Source: Porodaedalea pini (Eukaryota; Basidiomycota; Agaricomycetes; Hymenochaetales; Hymenochaetaceae). From it: DNA of 64,000 bases. Both the position numbers and the translations under genes were made by a program. A model generated the notes under the pieces. It was not told where the DNA came from. It was given only the letters and a program-made list of their open reading frames with translations, and ran no database searches. Below, in pieces: positions 21,207 to 33,707 of the stretch (its first letter is position 1; each line of letters opens with the position of its first letter). The DNA is taken from NCBI GenBank assembly GCA_002794775.1, contig NBAY01000006.1, positions 744,001 to 808,000 on the forward strand, read 5' to 3'.

Positions 21207-24200
21207 ATGCTCGAGCTCGCTGTCCAAGGACGATTCGAGCAAGGCGAACGAGGGCAAGATCTTGGGCGCATACAGCCAGTCGCCGATCAGCCGGGAGCGC
21301 CGTCGTCACAATCACGCGTATTGTCACGCGAGTCGATCGTCGCGACTACGGCAACATTTGGCATTGCAGACCAGCGACGCGCTAGTCCCGTCCCCATCCC
21401 GGCCGTTACCATCTGCCACCACGCACGGCCTGAAATGAAGACAGTGGATGCGTCGTCTGTGGTGGCGATGGCGAAGCCGGAGGCCCCTCCGACAACGAAG
21501 GGTTGGACGGCGGACAGCCTCGTCGAGCTTGGACCGCGCATGCAGCATATCCCGCGCGTGTCTGCTATCAAAGACAACAAGCGTCTCACGCAAATCATCA
21601 AGGACTATGAGGCTTCGGGAATACCCTTAATTATCGAAGGCTGGAATAAAACCCCGCTTTGGCCGGGAGACAAGCTCTTTGGCATTGACTGGTTACTGGA
21701 GCATGGAGATGAGAGTACGTGCATATAATTTCATTTGTTCATATGTCTTGTTGACAATCGTGCTGTATATATTGTAGAAATTTCTGTGCGCGACTGCGTG
21801 TCTCGTAGAGATAAAGAAATCATGTTCAAGGAGTTTATCGAAACGAGTAGAACGATTTCCGAGTATGCACAGGAAGGCGGTACGTTCATTTATATTTTAT
21901 TTCAAGATTTACATTAAATTCTGCATCAGAGAAGGAAAGGTTGTATGGCAAAGATGCTGTCTGTCCGAAGGCGTGGCAAGAATGGCTCACGGAGAGCGGC
22001 ATCCCTGAAGTCCTGAAGCCCGGTAGTGCAGAAGACGTCCTCGAGTTACTTCCAGCACCTGTGAGCTTAGAATAAGTTCCACTTTATTTATTTACTGATA
22101 CTCGCTACCTAGGAACGCGTCGAGACTTTGATGTGTTATTACGGCATAGGCGATACGTTTACCGCTGCGCACAAAGATCTTTGCGCATCATCGGGTCAGA
22201 ATCTAATGTGCAGCGCTGAGCGCGAGGGATCCGCATTCTGGTTTATGGCGCGCTCTTCCGACGCCGCGAATGCTGCATCATACTTCCAGAAACTCGGTGC
22301 AGAACTCGACCACGAAACACACGTTGCAACTCCAAAGGAGTTCGCGGACGCGCCGTTCACTGTCTACGTCGCGGAGCAGCGCGTCGGCGACCTTGTCCTC
22401 GTCCCGCGCCGCTCCTGCCACCAGGTCGTCAACCATGGTGGGCTGTCTATGAAGATGTCCTGGTCGCGAATGACTATAGAAGGCCTCAGTACAGCGTTTC
22501 ATCATGAACTGCCGTTATATAGAAGGTGAAAACTATCCGTAGCGCCTTCAATATTATTGTGATATGATGTTGACATCGCTCCCTAAAGGGTTTGTCGGCC
22601 TGAAACATACCGAGTCAGGCTATTAGTATACCGTGCTCTTGCGAAGTACACCCAAGATCTTGAGAAAGCGCAACAGGAGCTGAAAGCGATTATCCCGGCC
22701 GTCACGAAACCATCGTATCAAGCACGATTGAGAAGCAAGGCATCCTCTAAGACCTCGCAACTATTCACATCCACTCCTCCATCTTCGCCTGAATCATTGC
22801 AGAGCACGCTTTCATCTGACCCTCATGACGATAAGGCGGACACTCAGGTCGCGCTCACGCCAGAGCACGAGCGGCTCATTGCGGACGCTCACAGCTTGTT
22901 GGTTGTATTCGACAAGATCTTGCGGGAGGAGCACCATGGAGACACTCAGTGCGAGATGCGCATCCCCCGCACGCCATCGACGCAAAGTCTCTCGAGTGTG
23001 CCTCTTACGTCCAATGGGCCAGGGGTCCCTCCCATTCCTTTGTCAGCGGATACATGTCGCGATGGATTGACCTGTGATTTCTGCGGTGCGGACATCTTCC
23101 AAAGCTTCTTTGAATGCCGGAGCTGTGCTGGTCACGATGTCCAGGACGACAGCGTCGTAGTATGCCCGAGCTGCTATGTCGAAGGCCGCGCTTGTGGTTG
23201 TGCAATAATGACGCCCGTGCAGCAATATCCGATGGACATACTCCTGGAAGCACAGAACAGAGCACAGAAGCTGCTGAACTTCGAGGGCTATAGAAGAAAG
23301 AATCACCCGAACGTGGTAAAAGTAGTTGCACTGTCTCATCAGTAAGTTTAAACCTGTATGCATACATCCAAGTTTTGACAGTTCATTCACCTCCATAGAG
23401 CAATTGACAAACTTGTTGAACATCCAGGTATCTTCTCTGCAGCCTGCCAGCTTCTCCGGATCCGGATTGCGATTGCAAGGGGCTCAAAGGTACGTGCGTA
23501 GCGCTAATTATTCTATCCTGCTCTCACTAAAGGGCTTGCGGGTATCAGAAATCCAGCCGTTCTTGCAGAAGGGCGAAGGTACATAATTTCCCGGCTGCTG
23601 GTACACTAGATTGCAAACGATGCCACTGTGCACGCTGCTTCAAGCATATCCTCGTGGACGGGTATTACGTCGCAGATGCACTCAAACTACGCTTGCGCGA
23701 CGACACACATGCGAAATGGCATTCGCTTCATGTAGGGGGTGCGAAACGCTTGGCTGAAGTGAAACATGTCGCACAGAAGGCGGAGGAGACCGGCGCGCCG
23801 TGCAATATGAGCGTGAGCCTCGTGCTGCACGCGGAAAAGTTTACGTCCTGTCGGCCGATGAGCGACAAAGTTAAACCAGGCTGGTACGACGATGCATCAT
23901 ACCTCGAGCTCGACATGGTCGGTAATATATAATATAAATACAATTTTGCACGAACACTGAGTAGCCCGGTTGAATAGCAGTTTGAAACCAGCGATGGAGA
24001 AAATGCGGATCCTGTCCTAGGCGAAAGCGACGACGAAGAGGAGACCATTGAGGTCAGCTCTCGTGACTCTTCTCCGGAGCCCACTCCGTTTTATAGGAAG
24101 CCCACGTTATCCCGCCGTCGATCGAGTGCCAAGACTCTCGCGATTATACAACCACGAAGGCCGAGTACAGTCCCGTATATTCTTCTGCCGAACTTGACTT

Positions 24201-26581
24201 CGCTACAGAGGGAAAGGTTCTTCCTGAAGCGCCCGCAAATCCCAACACCCATCTCTCGACTCGCGTCTGTATCCAGGAGCAAGCCTGTGTCACCTACAGG
24301 GCCATTACGTTTGTCTATTCATGGTGTAAGCGCTCTTATCTTATGGCGTTGAGTATAGCTATGTTGAGACTTAATTCATATTCCTTCAAGGCTCTGGCGT
24401 CATCATTTGGCCAAAACAATGGAGTTGGGCTTGCGTTCTCCCACCCTCTGATTACAGCCGCCAAAAGTCAGTCGCCTTTGTCGCCTGTTGCAAGCAGCGC
24501 ACAAATAGCTGTCGCCGTACCTCCTAAGCCATCACTGCTTTCTGTACGCCAAGCTTCTGCGCGGCCCAGTCGCTATACAACTGCTCGTCCTAAAGGTATT
24601 CCTGTCCGCCGGCCGAAGAAAATAACAGGTGCTCCGCTGGACGAGGCACCGACTCGTGGGCGACGACGAGGTCGAGACGCACTATCGGAGGTCTCGTCTT
24701 CTGAGAAGGATGAGGCTCTCTACAAGCAGGTGTGGGCAGCTCCATGCCTCAAAGTTGGGCCTCCATCGAAACGAATCCATACTGAGAAGGCGCAGGAAGC
24801 CCCGCTTCCTAAGCGGCCTCAACCGAAACCTCGAAGAAGGTACATCCCACCCAAATCTCCTACTGCTTCTGTTGCGCCTGTCGAAAGAGTCGAGGCAACG
24901 AGTCAGGATAATCAGCGTTCAGGGGATGTGCCAGTCAGGAATGTCACATCACCGCGATCCAGCGGGAACGACGAGCGAGACGAGCGAGCAGACAATGAAT
25001 TGCAGTCATCGGGACAAACTTTAGTCCAGGACTCTGTGCCATCTGATCGAAAACATGCGTCTTCGTTACCGCGATTCAAGAGAATTAAGAATACAGAGGC
25101 CGTACCACCATCTATCAGTACGCAGAGCACTCCTGGCCCAAGTACTCGGCATTCTCGATCCCCATCGCCAGTCACGATTTCCCGACGTACTTTTGCCGAC
25201 GCACCTGTCATCGCTCCTTCTTCAGCGTTCACGTCCACGAATTCGACATTGTTGAACTTCTCACCGACGGACTGGCCGCAGATGTCCGCTAATATCTCCC
25301 CTCCTTCTATATCTCCTATGCCTGTACCCCGGTCGCCCGTTGCACCGGAAGGCATTATTCCATCCTCATTAGCCAGCCAAGCAGCTTGCTCTTCACAACA
25401 CGGTCTCGAGGAAGTCTACCGAAGGCTGGAGAGATACGAAAGGGATGTCAAGGAAACGAAAGAGGAAAAAAACGAACTCAGGACCGAGTTAATGAAGCTC
25501 AAAGACGAGCTCGAGCAGACTAAGATGGAGTCGTTGGAGCCGAGGGGGGTCAGAGAGGAGTTCGAAAAGACCAGAATGGAAGTATTGAGCTTGAAGATAG
25601 AGAACGCGCATCTGCGACAGCAATTGCACCCTTCGTCCGTCGTTATCAACGGAACCACTATCACCGCCAATCTTCATGGCGGAGACTGGCCTCAGGTAAG
25701 CCCGTCAGTTTTGCTTTCCTCCACCCATTGACTAATAGACGCCTCTCAGCATAATCGCACAGCGCCGCACGGCGGCGAGCAATTCCCGAATAACAATCGT
25801 AGATTTATCCCACCTGGTCCCCGTGGGCCTTATAGAAGAGATAACCAGGCTCAAGGGTACGACCAGAACTGGAAGGCGCGAAACGACAGTCAAATAAGCA
25901 GAGTACCTCCCCTACCACCAGCACCTCCATATCGGCAGAACGCGCGCAACCATGTCGGGCCAACTAGGCCGCAAACGACTACCCGTTGAATGAGAGAAGG
26001 AGATGGGGAAATACGGATGCTGACGAGCTATACAGCGCGCCGTTACAACGGAACGACATTGGCAATGGACGTGAGCTTGCGCGCGTAATTGAAGATCATG
26101 AAAAGGGACGAATGGAGCATGGAGAGCGCAATCGCGAGCACAGACGCAGCAGCGCACCTGGCCCTGACGAAGAACACGACCACGAGAGACGCAGGAACAT
26201 GCCGCACGTGAGCATGAACGAGTTCAAGCGTCGGAAGTTTGGATATGAGGTGGTGCAGCCAACGCCTCCGCGACGGGGAGTTGAGGAGGAAGACCCATTC
26301 CTTCCTGATGAATTCGCCTTTGGAGAAAATACCCGTGCCGCTGCTCCTACTCTGACTCCCGGCGGTGCTATCACGACTCCACGTCCCGGCAATGAACTCG
26401 AGCTAGAAATAGACTCACACCTGTTCACTGCCTCTAACGCTGCTAACAGTACGTTGGCTCATTCTGCCGTCTCGTATATACAGACTGATCATGTTTGCAC
26501 ATATTAAAAGATGACGTCGACCTTACCGGGAACCCGTGGGAAGGTTCCAAGTCCAAGAACCCTCTTCTTGACTCTGTGTAA
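21207..26581 (+). CDS. large JmjC-domain protein, KDM3-like histone demethylase candidate
   Basis: A predicted nuclear protein of about 1571 residues. Exons: 21207-21714, 21778-21879, 21930-22060, 22113-22525, 22589-23315, 23382-23489, 23549-23917, 23978-24325, 24391-25695, 25750-25902, 25968-26448 and 26511-26581. The JmjC fold carries the Fe(II) ligands His267 and Asp269 (AAHKD) and a third His350 in PRRSCHQVVN, which resembles the PxxxPHQVxN of KDM3 enzymes; all three are intact, so 2-oxoglutarate-dependent demethylation is plausible. Cys-rich zinc modules follow: CDFCGADI..CRSC..CPSCYVEGRACGC and, after two introns, CKRCHCARC. The C-terminal half is Arg/Pro/Ser-rich with a coiled coil (about 25420-25630). 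The intron at 25903-25967 is inferred: without it the frame stops at TGA about 25987-25989, but downstream sequence is clearly coding and joins in frame. The N-terminal start is the least certain point. Confidence 0.8.
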
Positions 26582-27352
26582 TCACATTATTCATACATAT
26601 ACCCCTTCCTCTCTTATCCCATATCTTTCCTTGCTTTGCCACTGGAATGTATTCTCTGTATTCTCTGTATATCGCTTATACCTGTTTTCGTCATGCTTTC
26701 GTAGTACTAGCGCTCTCTTATCGTCCGTGCTGTGCCGACTCACTGCTCATTCAATTAAAATAATAGAATCCGCGTTCATTTACTCCCTAATTCATTTCAT
26801 ATCATCTCGTTCGTCATAAACTGTCTGCTTTGGCTTCGATTAGTTGTAATAACTTTGGCGTACTTATCGTAAAATCTCGGAATGCGAATTGGGGGGGGCG
26901 ACGGGTGAAGGAAACGAAGCGAAATGAAATGAACGTGAACAGCTTTTGTTTGTTGTCTTAAATGCGCAGAGAGAGCTGGCCCCATACGCGCCCAAGCCCA
27001 AAAGGTAGCGGAGCGAACAAATACGTAGAATGGGAATACTGTCGTGCAAAGACGGGGGAATATGTGCCAGGAGAATTTGGGGACCGGTGTGACTTGCACG
27101 GGATTTGGTATAAAACGTGAATTGATTAAAAGACACGGGACGGAAGAGGAACGGGGAGAGAAATCCAAGAGCCAGATCAGGCACGAGAGGAAGAAAAAAG
27201 AACGAAAGAGGATGGAGCATATTAACAGACGAGCACGTCTCATCCAGAGAGCGAAAAGCATAGCTGTAGCGACCAAAGAGGGAGGGGAGAAAGGGGTGTA
27301 TCGACATGAACACCGAAGTATGAAAGAAGAAAATGGAAGGCGTAGATCATGA
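26582..27352. other. intergenic between convergent genes
   Basis: 771 bp holding the 3' ends of the JmjC gene (+) and the casein kinase gene (-). The section 27040-27350 is purine-rich on the + strand and generates spurious long minus-strand frames. I see no gene. Confidence 0.5.
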
Positions 27353-29368
27353 TCATCCACAGTGGCACGTCAGGATCCTGACAATGAGACTCGGCTTCGG
27401 CGGTTCCTGATCGTACACCTGCTGGCCATCGTACCCGTCACCGTTCGCCACGCCAATCTCTCCGCCCCGCGCACGCACATTGCTGAGCTCAGGCGGCGCA
27501 GCGCTCACCATCGGTGGTGCACGCCCGTAGCCACTTCCGCCGTACTGCTCATCCTCGCCCGCACCATACTCGCCGAGCGCCGGTGCACTCGCATACGGGT
27601 GCCCAGCCTGCTGCTGCTGGGCGCTCGCACGGCGGCCGGCAGACGCAGCTGGGATGCCGACCTGCGCCGCAGCGCTGTTCGGCGTTGAGCCGCCCGCGGC
27701 AACGCCTGGTATGAGCGCGGAGGGGATCTTTCGTGATTTCGAGCCGTGCCGGACGAGTGCGGGTGACGGCGGTGCGGGACCTTGTGCAGGTTGCGCGGAG
27801 ACCCGTCGTCTTCCTTCCTCTTCTCGCCGTCCCCGGTCGTCTCGGCGGCGGTCCGGAGTGGCTTGCGTCGAGTTTGAGCTTCCAAGCTGTTGATTCAACG
27901 TAAGCTGAAGAAACTGATTTATAAGTAAATAGTGCGAGAAACTTACGACTTGAGACTCCCATCCCCGACCTCCATTCAGTTCGTTCCAATCGTACCTTTG
28001 ATCGTCCACCTCGCCCATATTCTTGAGCACCTTCGTAAATAGCTCCCGCAAGAAATCATAGTCCGGCGTCTCCTCAAATCCGAGCTTTCGCACATAGTTC
28101 AAATATATGCTAAATTCCTCTGTAAAAGATGCAATCAGACACACAAATGAGTCAGTACCTCTGTCCAGTACAGATCGGAGACGGCGACGTGTGGAATGAC
28201 GCACCGGGCAAGCCCTCGCACAGCTCCTTGATCGGCGTCGTCTGCTTTTTCTCGCCGATCTTCTCGTACTTCTGTTTATTAGTTGCGGCTTTAAGGCCCT
28301 GCCATGGTAAGCTGCCACGCAGGAAGTACATAAAGACATGTCCGAGCGCTTCGAGGTCGTCCCTCCGTGACTGTTCTAATTAAGCAACATATCAGGTTCC
28401 CTCTCCTGCATACAGGACATAATTAATGAATCGTCAACACGTACCGCGCCCAAGGTGGGTGTTGATGCTCATATAACGGGCGGTGCCGCTAAGGCTCTTC
28501 CGCTCGCGGTACGGGATGTGCTGCTTCGTCTTCGGGTCCCGGTACTGCTTCGCCATGCCGAAGTCGACGACGTGTATGAGGTTTGCGTTCTTCGTGCCCG
28601 GCCGACCAATGAGGAAGTTGTCCGGCTTGATGTCCCTGTAGATGAGGTTCTTGTCGTGGATCGTCTGCACGCGCGAGATCTACCGAGGAAGGTGAGTCGG
28701 TGCATGCGAAATCCGACATAGATCGGATGGAGCAGAATGGGTTGTGCAATGGAAGGAAGTCCATGGGAATAAACGTACCATTTGTCGGGCCGTCATGCAG
28801 ACGGTTTTAACGGAGAACTTTCGTCCACACATATCAAACAGGTCCTCTAAGCTTGGGCCCAGTAAATCTATGACGAGGACGTTGTGCAGGCCCTCTGGTC
28901 CAAAGTGGTAGATCTGCGGGATTCCCGCTGTAGTGAATTTCAATTGAAGTGAAATCATCAGGATATTTTTTTTACAGGGAATTCGGAAGGGGTTGTACTG
29001 ACGGCATCCTGCTAAGATCCTGTACGACCGACACTCGTCGCGCAGCTGCGGTGCATCCGACTTGCGCGGTTCCTGCAAGATATGTAACTCCCAGGTCAAT
29101 GACCCAGCCATCGTCATATTGATTTCTGGTTCCGACACGCACAAACTTTATAGCAACCGTCTGCGAGTTCAATAAATTCGTCCCTGCGCGTGATTTCACC
29201 CATCAGCACCGGCCTGCACATGGACTCGCTCGCAACAGGTGCATAGAGAGCGTTGTACACACCTTCGAAGATGACACCAAACGAGCCCTCCCCGATCTTC
29301 TTTCCGACGCGGTAGTGCACGCCGACGAGGTTCGTCGTCGACGTCGAGTGTGCGCCGTGCGAGGCCAT
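27353..29368 (-). CDS. casein kinase 1 (Cki1/Yck-like)
   Basis: A 492-residue Ser/Thr kinase from eight exons: 29263-29368, 29143-29183, 29003-29072, 28779-28927, 28445-28679, 28205-28375, 27947-28119 and 27353-27886. The glycine loop [15 protein letters not shown], catalytic lysine in VAIKF, catalytic loop [13 protein letters not shown], and the CK1 signature [20 protein letters not shown] then RRDD are all present, the last rebuilt across an intron. It lacks the APE motif, as expected for CK1. The C-terminal 180 residues are Pro/Gln/Gly-rich and end LTCHCG. A terminal cysteine pair fits the palmitoylated, membrane-bound Yck/Cki1 branch, although here the cysteines are separated by His and followed by Gly. 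Family roles include nutrient signalling, endocytosis and morphogenesis. The start codon sits shortly after a CT-rich stretch on the coding strand. Confidence 0.93.
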
Positions 29369-30907
29369 GGGTTCAGGTGAAGACGGAGTAGACAGTGGAT
29401 AATGGAAAGGAGTGGGAGTCCGAGTTGAGAGCAAGTGACGACGGCGACGGCGGCGACGCGACCGTCGAGGACGGGAGATGCAGAAGGAGAGACAGAGGCA
29501 GAGAGGCCTATCCCATCCTTCCTTTCCGCTGCGGCCGAAGCGAAGTGACGACCACGTGCTCGGCTCCTTCTGGACGCCCTCTCCCGTCTCCGCCTCAAAC
29601 TTGCGATTCGCGTTTTCTACTCAATTTCACCTCGTTAATGTTGAGAATTCTGCAGTTTTATGTTTTATTTGCTGAAGCTGGAAGGGAGTTCTAAGGGAGT
29701 TTTTTCAGATCCTCCTTGCAATCAGTTTCTAATCGTTTCTCTCTCTAAAGGCTATACGTGGGCGATCGTCTCCTAATCATCGCACGGTCGTTCATTTATC
29801 CTACTGTGTGACGTCTATGGGTGGATAACGATTGTATTCAGAAGTTCGTCTGACCGCTGCCCTCCAGCTTCTTCCTCTTAAAGGGTTTCCAGAGGATCAA
29901 GCGTTCATGCGGGTGGAACAGCTTCAAAGCTGACTATTCTTGGCTTGTACTGGCACCTTTACGCGTCCTGGCATCACCATCTCTTTTGGAATGAGGACGA
30001 ACCCAAGGAAGATAAAGCCATGCGCAGCTAAAGATGCAGGTGATGGCCGACAGAGCGGCGAAGAAGTGTGCATAAAGTAAGCAACTTTAGACGCTGATCG
30101 ACCAGGGGACGCATGGAAGCCCTTGCAAAGCAGGGAAACTCGGAAATATCCCACATTGCATAGCATCCCGACGTCAAGCTATTATGCATGCAGCTCATTC
30201 CTTGTCGCAGGTGAACCACAACGGGCGTTACTCGCTTTTACGGCAACTCCGGTGCAGGGTGCAAGACATACGTGGTATCACGATGGGTTTCGACGAGTTG
30301 CTTAAGAACTTTGCGCTCCAACAAGCTCTCAACAAGACGGCGTTATCGATATTCATTACACCGCCTTGCCCCCTTAGAAGCACACTGGTTTTGATTCTGT
30401 GAGTCTTGGAATCACCCGAGAATCATGCTGAGCCGATCCCACATACAGTAACATTGTAGCTGCTCAAAAGCAAGGCTCTTGATTCAGCACGCAAAAGATC
30501 TAGCAGCAGCGCTATAAAGAAAACACAAAGGTCCGAATTTCCAAAGCGAGTTGTAAAATACAGTCAAAAAAAAAAAAGGCAACCCATCAAGAGTCGAGAT
30601 TCGGAAGTCAGAACCAGAAGACAGTATACGTACGATAATGCGAGCCAAGAAAGCTCGGACTTAAGCAAGGAAAGTACGCATTTGAAAATCAAACAAACAA
30701 ACTTGGAATCGAAGTCGATTTGAAAATATCATGCTCGGACGAAGAAACAGCCAAAGATCTGGAAAGCGCTACGTTGCGAATGTGTTCTCGACAAAAGCGA
30801 TCTTAGTAAGCCTGCTGAAAGGTTGTGCAGAGACTGCATATATCGAACTCTTGGAGTCTGAGTCATGTCGCCCCAGGATACACTTTCTACATATAATAAG
30901 TTGACAC
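29369..30907. other. intergenic, about 1.5 kb without a supported gene
   Basis: The first 250 bp upstream of the casein kinase start are GC-rich and probably its promoter. The remainder has only short frames. One minus-strand frame at 29924-30166 is hydrophobic near its end (AAHGFIFLGFVLIPKEMVM), but I cannot place it in a family or find splice partners. An A-run occurs near 30568-30579. Confidence 0.4.
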
Positions 30908-32700
30908 ATGTATGTAGAGTACGCCGTCTCGGCTGCACTTGCATCCAACGCCTCGCTCAACCCTCTTGCCGACCTCCTCCGTATCGCGTCCTCGACGCCC
31001 GACGCCGACAACGTGCTAAAAGCCATATTCACTCTTTATAGGCTGTTTGTAATCATTGTGCAGAAAGGCATCCTCACAGCACAAGAAGATGAGGAGACTG
31101 GGAGGAAGACAGTGCGCGCATGGGTCGCTCGGCTAGACGCCTTTACGGACCTACTACTATGTGAGTTGCTGCAGGATGAGGAAAAAAACTCTGCGGGTGT
31201 GTGCTCACAGACACGCCGAAATGATATATGCTGACACTGCGGTAGACATCTGCCTTGAAAATACTCTTTTCTCTTCTCCGCCAATTCTTCTCCACCATCT
31301 CCCAATATTAATGCCTCTTCGTCTTCTTCGACGACGGCCTTGCAATCCGACATCCCCTTCTTCCAGAAAAAATCGTCCGCGCACTTCTCACCTGCCCATC
31401 ATCACCGCGCATCCTCAAGCGCAAACAGATGAAACACCCGAAAACTTCGAGTGATGTAGTCAACGAGACAGAGATAGACGTGCGTGACTTTGCTCCTCGA
31501 AACATGGCTAAATATTAATGTCTATGCCGACATACGATTGGTCTTCCGCCGGGAGGCGGCATGCGTTCACCACATAGATTAATATTGTGAATCTGTATAC
31601 ATATATCTTAATGACAGGTCACATAGTGCTATACTGGAAAACTCGACTCTCGTCGCCTCACCTCCCTATCTCCCCGCTAACGCACTTTCCACCCTCGGAA
31701 AAACCACGCGGAATGCCCTCCTCTTCCGATCCGAATTCTACTCTCTCAAAGGAGCACTAGCACTTCTGGATCGAAGCTAGCAACAGCAAGCCTAAACTCC
31801 GCAAGAAAGGCAAATAATGCTGCTGCTTCCTCAGATTCTGAATCCGAAGCAGTAGTTGGCGAGGAAACCGATGACTGCCGTGCATTCTTCGACGAGCCGA
31901 AGCCAGGCGCGGTGAACAAGGGTAGCGGAGGTGGAGGGAGGAGACTATAGACTCTTCCGATATATGCACAGCTGCTACGTACCGCGCAGCCTTCAACGCG
32001 TACCTGGCTTGCGCTCCTCCTGCCCCCGGGCCTCTCGCGCGGCAGCTCCGTCTTCCTCTCTCCGTCGTCCCGCTCCTCCGCGGACGCAGAAGAAGAACAT
32101 TCCCTTAACTTGAACGTTTCCCGCCTACCCACCTAACGTCTTCTATACCCCGCAGAAGACTTCCTACCCTTCGTTCTACACACGTCTGCATGCATTTCCC
32201 CGACCGCGCCCGTACCTGCACACGCAGCACCGTGCACGGTTCCTCCGGTCAACACTGCAGAGCCCTTCCTCGGCTCCTCTCATCTTCCGGGCAACACTCC
32301 TGTCTGTCTCCTTCGCCAAGCGTCTCGCGCGTCTCTCGCTGCGCGCACCGCCCGCGGGCGTCATGATTCCGAGTCTCATCCCTTTTATTTACAATATTAA
32401 TATGCTGAAGCGCCATCCAGCGCTGACGTGCACCATCCACCGCGTCTCCGACTCCGATAACGGTGGCGAAGACCGACTCGATGCAAATGCGCCCCAATCC
32501 AACTTCCACGAACGCACTTAGCTCCTCCCTGTGGGAGATGAGATCCCAGCACACCGGCAACACAACCATGCCCCCCCCCCCGCCGCAACGCATGCACGCG
32601 TACGTCTCTTCGAGGAAGGCATTCAACGCGCCCTGCTTCAAGTTTCTCGATGGAGGATTTCCTGGATCACACGCATGCCATCGTGAGGCCGTACCTCACT
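30908..32700 (+). pseudogene. broken NOC4 (UTP19) ribosome-biogenesis gene
   Basis: NOC4 is a nucleolar protein needed for 40S maturation. Its blocks appear here in order but in shifting frames. ASLNPLADLLRIA, LKAIFTLYRLFV and KTVRAWVARLDAFTDLL fall at 30940-31160. After a likely intron come SALKILFSLLRQFFSTISQY and a stop near 31305. IVRALLTCPSSPRILKRKQ follows near 31370, then about 600 bp of poorly recognisable sequence. An open 129-codon block (32135-32521) contains YPSFYTRLHAF, HRARFLRSTLQSP, SFAKRLARLSLRAPPAGVM and YNINMLKRHPALTCTIHR. Then TNALSSSLWEM and finally SMEDFLDHTHA follow, again in other frames. I count at least four frame changes and two internal stops, including an A6 run near 31366. 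No arrangement of introns restores it, so this copy cannot make full-length protein unless the sequence is faulty. Confidence 0.8.
32571..32581 (+). repeat. C11 homopolymer
   Basis: Eleven consecutive C residues inside the C-terminal part of the NOC4 relic. Runs of this kind are slippage-prone and also error-prone in sequencing. Confidence 0.9.
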
Positions 32701-33459
32701 TATCCTCCCAAGCGCCCGGACTCCGAGTCATTGTCATTGCCAGCTGCAGTCGTTCAAGACCCAGAACAAATCGCAAAGTCAGAAAAAGGAACCCGCAGCA
32801 CTAGTCGTGGAAGAACTCAACTCACTCACTCAGGCTGGCAAGTGCGCGCGGCCGATGATCATTTCACTCTTCTAGTGATCAGCAATTCGGATTCAGATGT
32901 GCGTTCTGACCGTAGTACACTGTAAGTGTGATGGTGTGATGTGGGCCTTTGGATAGCTTTTCCATACTCCAATACAGCTCTGTACATATTTTGTGGGTCC
33001 ATGCCAGCAGTGCTTGAAGGGAAATATGCAAGCCTGACAAGATGACTCACCCAGAAATGTTTCATTGGGCTGGCTGGCCTGATCATTAATATTATGCATT
33101 TCATGTGACTTACTGACCCACTACATCCATTGTTATTTATTTATTATGAGTTCTTGATACCTTGAGAAGTGGACTGTGTCCGAAGAGGGGCGGATCGACA
33201 TGATTTTCATGTGTGTAAATCACGTGCTCTCCACCTGAAGTACCAATTACCTTGGATTCTATTTATACTACACATGACGCAGCCAGTGAAGTGTATCCCT
33301 AAGCAGCTCCCTCGCACATATACACCTCCACTCCATCACCCACACTCAAAAATCAAATATCGAAAATATGTAGAGCAAGATGGAGAGAGAAAGAAAAAAA
33401 CCATTTGTCATTCGCATTATGTACGTACGTCACGATAGCCACAGACAAACAAACAGAGC

Positions 33460-33475
33460 GGGGGGGGGGGGGGGG
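33460..33475 (+). repeat. G16 homopolymer
   Basis: Sixteen consecutive G residues, the longest G run in the window, in the intergenic tract 3' of GID4. On the minus strand it reads as polyproline in spurious frames. Confidence 0.9.
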
Positions 33476-33683
33476 CATAAAGTACATGAGGGGCAATGAG
33501 ACGTGTAAGTAGGGATGGAGAGTCCGAAACGCGGTTGTGCAGGAGCGGAGGCGGGAGGCGGGAGTCGAGAACGAGAACGAGAACGAGCTGAAAAAAAGAG
33601 CAGGAGGAGAGGAGAGGAAGGGGGAAGAGATGGCGAGGAAACAAACAAAAGGCAAAGAATTCCGTTGTCGGGTGGAGATGACC

Positions 33684-33707
33684 TTGATTCGATTCGATTC
33701 GATTCGA
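33684..33707 (+). repeat. GATTC pentanucleotide repeat
   Basis: Four to five tandem copies of GATTC in intergenic DNA. A nearby short run of GAACGA units lies at about 33570-33590. Confidence 0.85.

Noticed and set aside
25981..25990. TGA at 25987-25989 as the definite end of the JmjC gene
   Set aside because: Downstream sequence to 26581 has clear coding character and joins in frame through a GT-AG intron, so I treat the stop as belonging to a retained-intron form only.
26797..27360. Minus-strand frames of 149 and 187 codons
   Set aside because: Two overlapping registers in a biased tract at the 3' side of the casein kinase gene, with no recognisable domain or splice support.
30908..31234. 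A short intact NOC4-like gene of 108 codons
   Set aside because: The frame ends in intron sequence, and downstream blocks of the same protein are present but broken, so it is a fragment of a pseudogene rather than a small gene.
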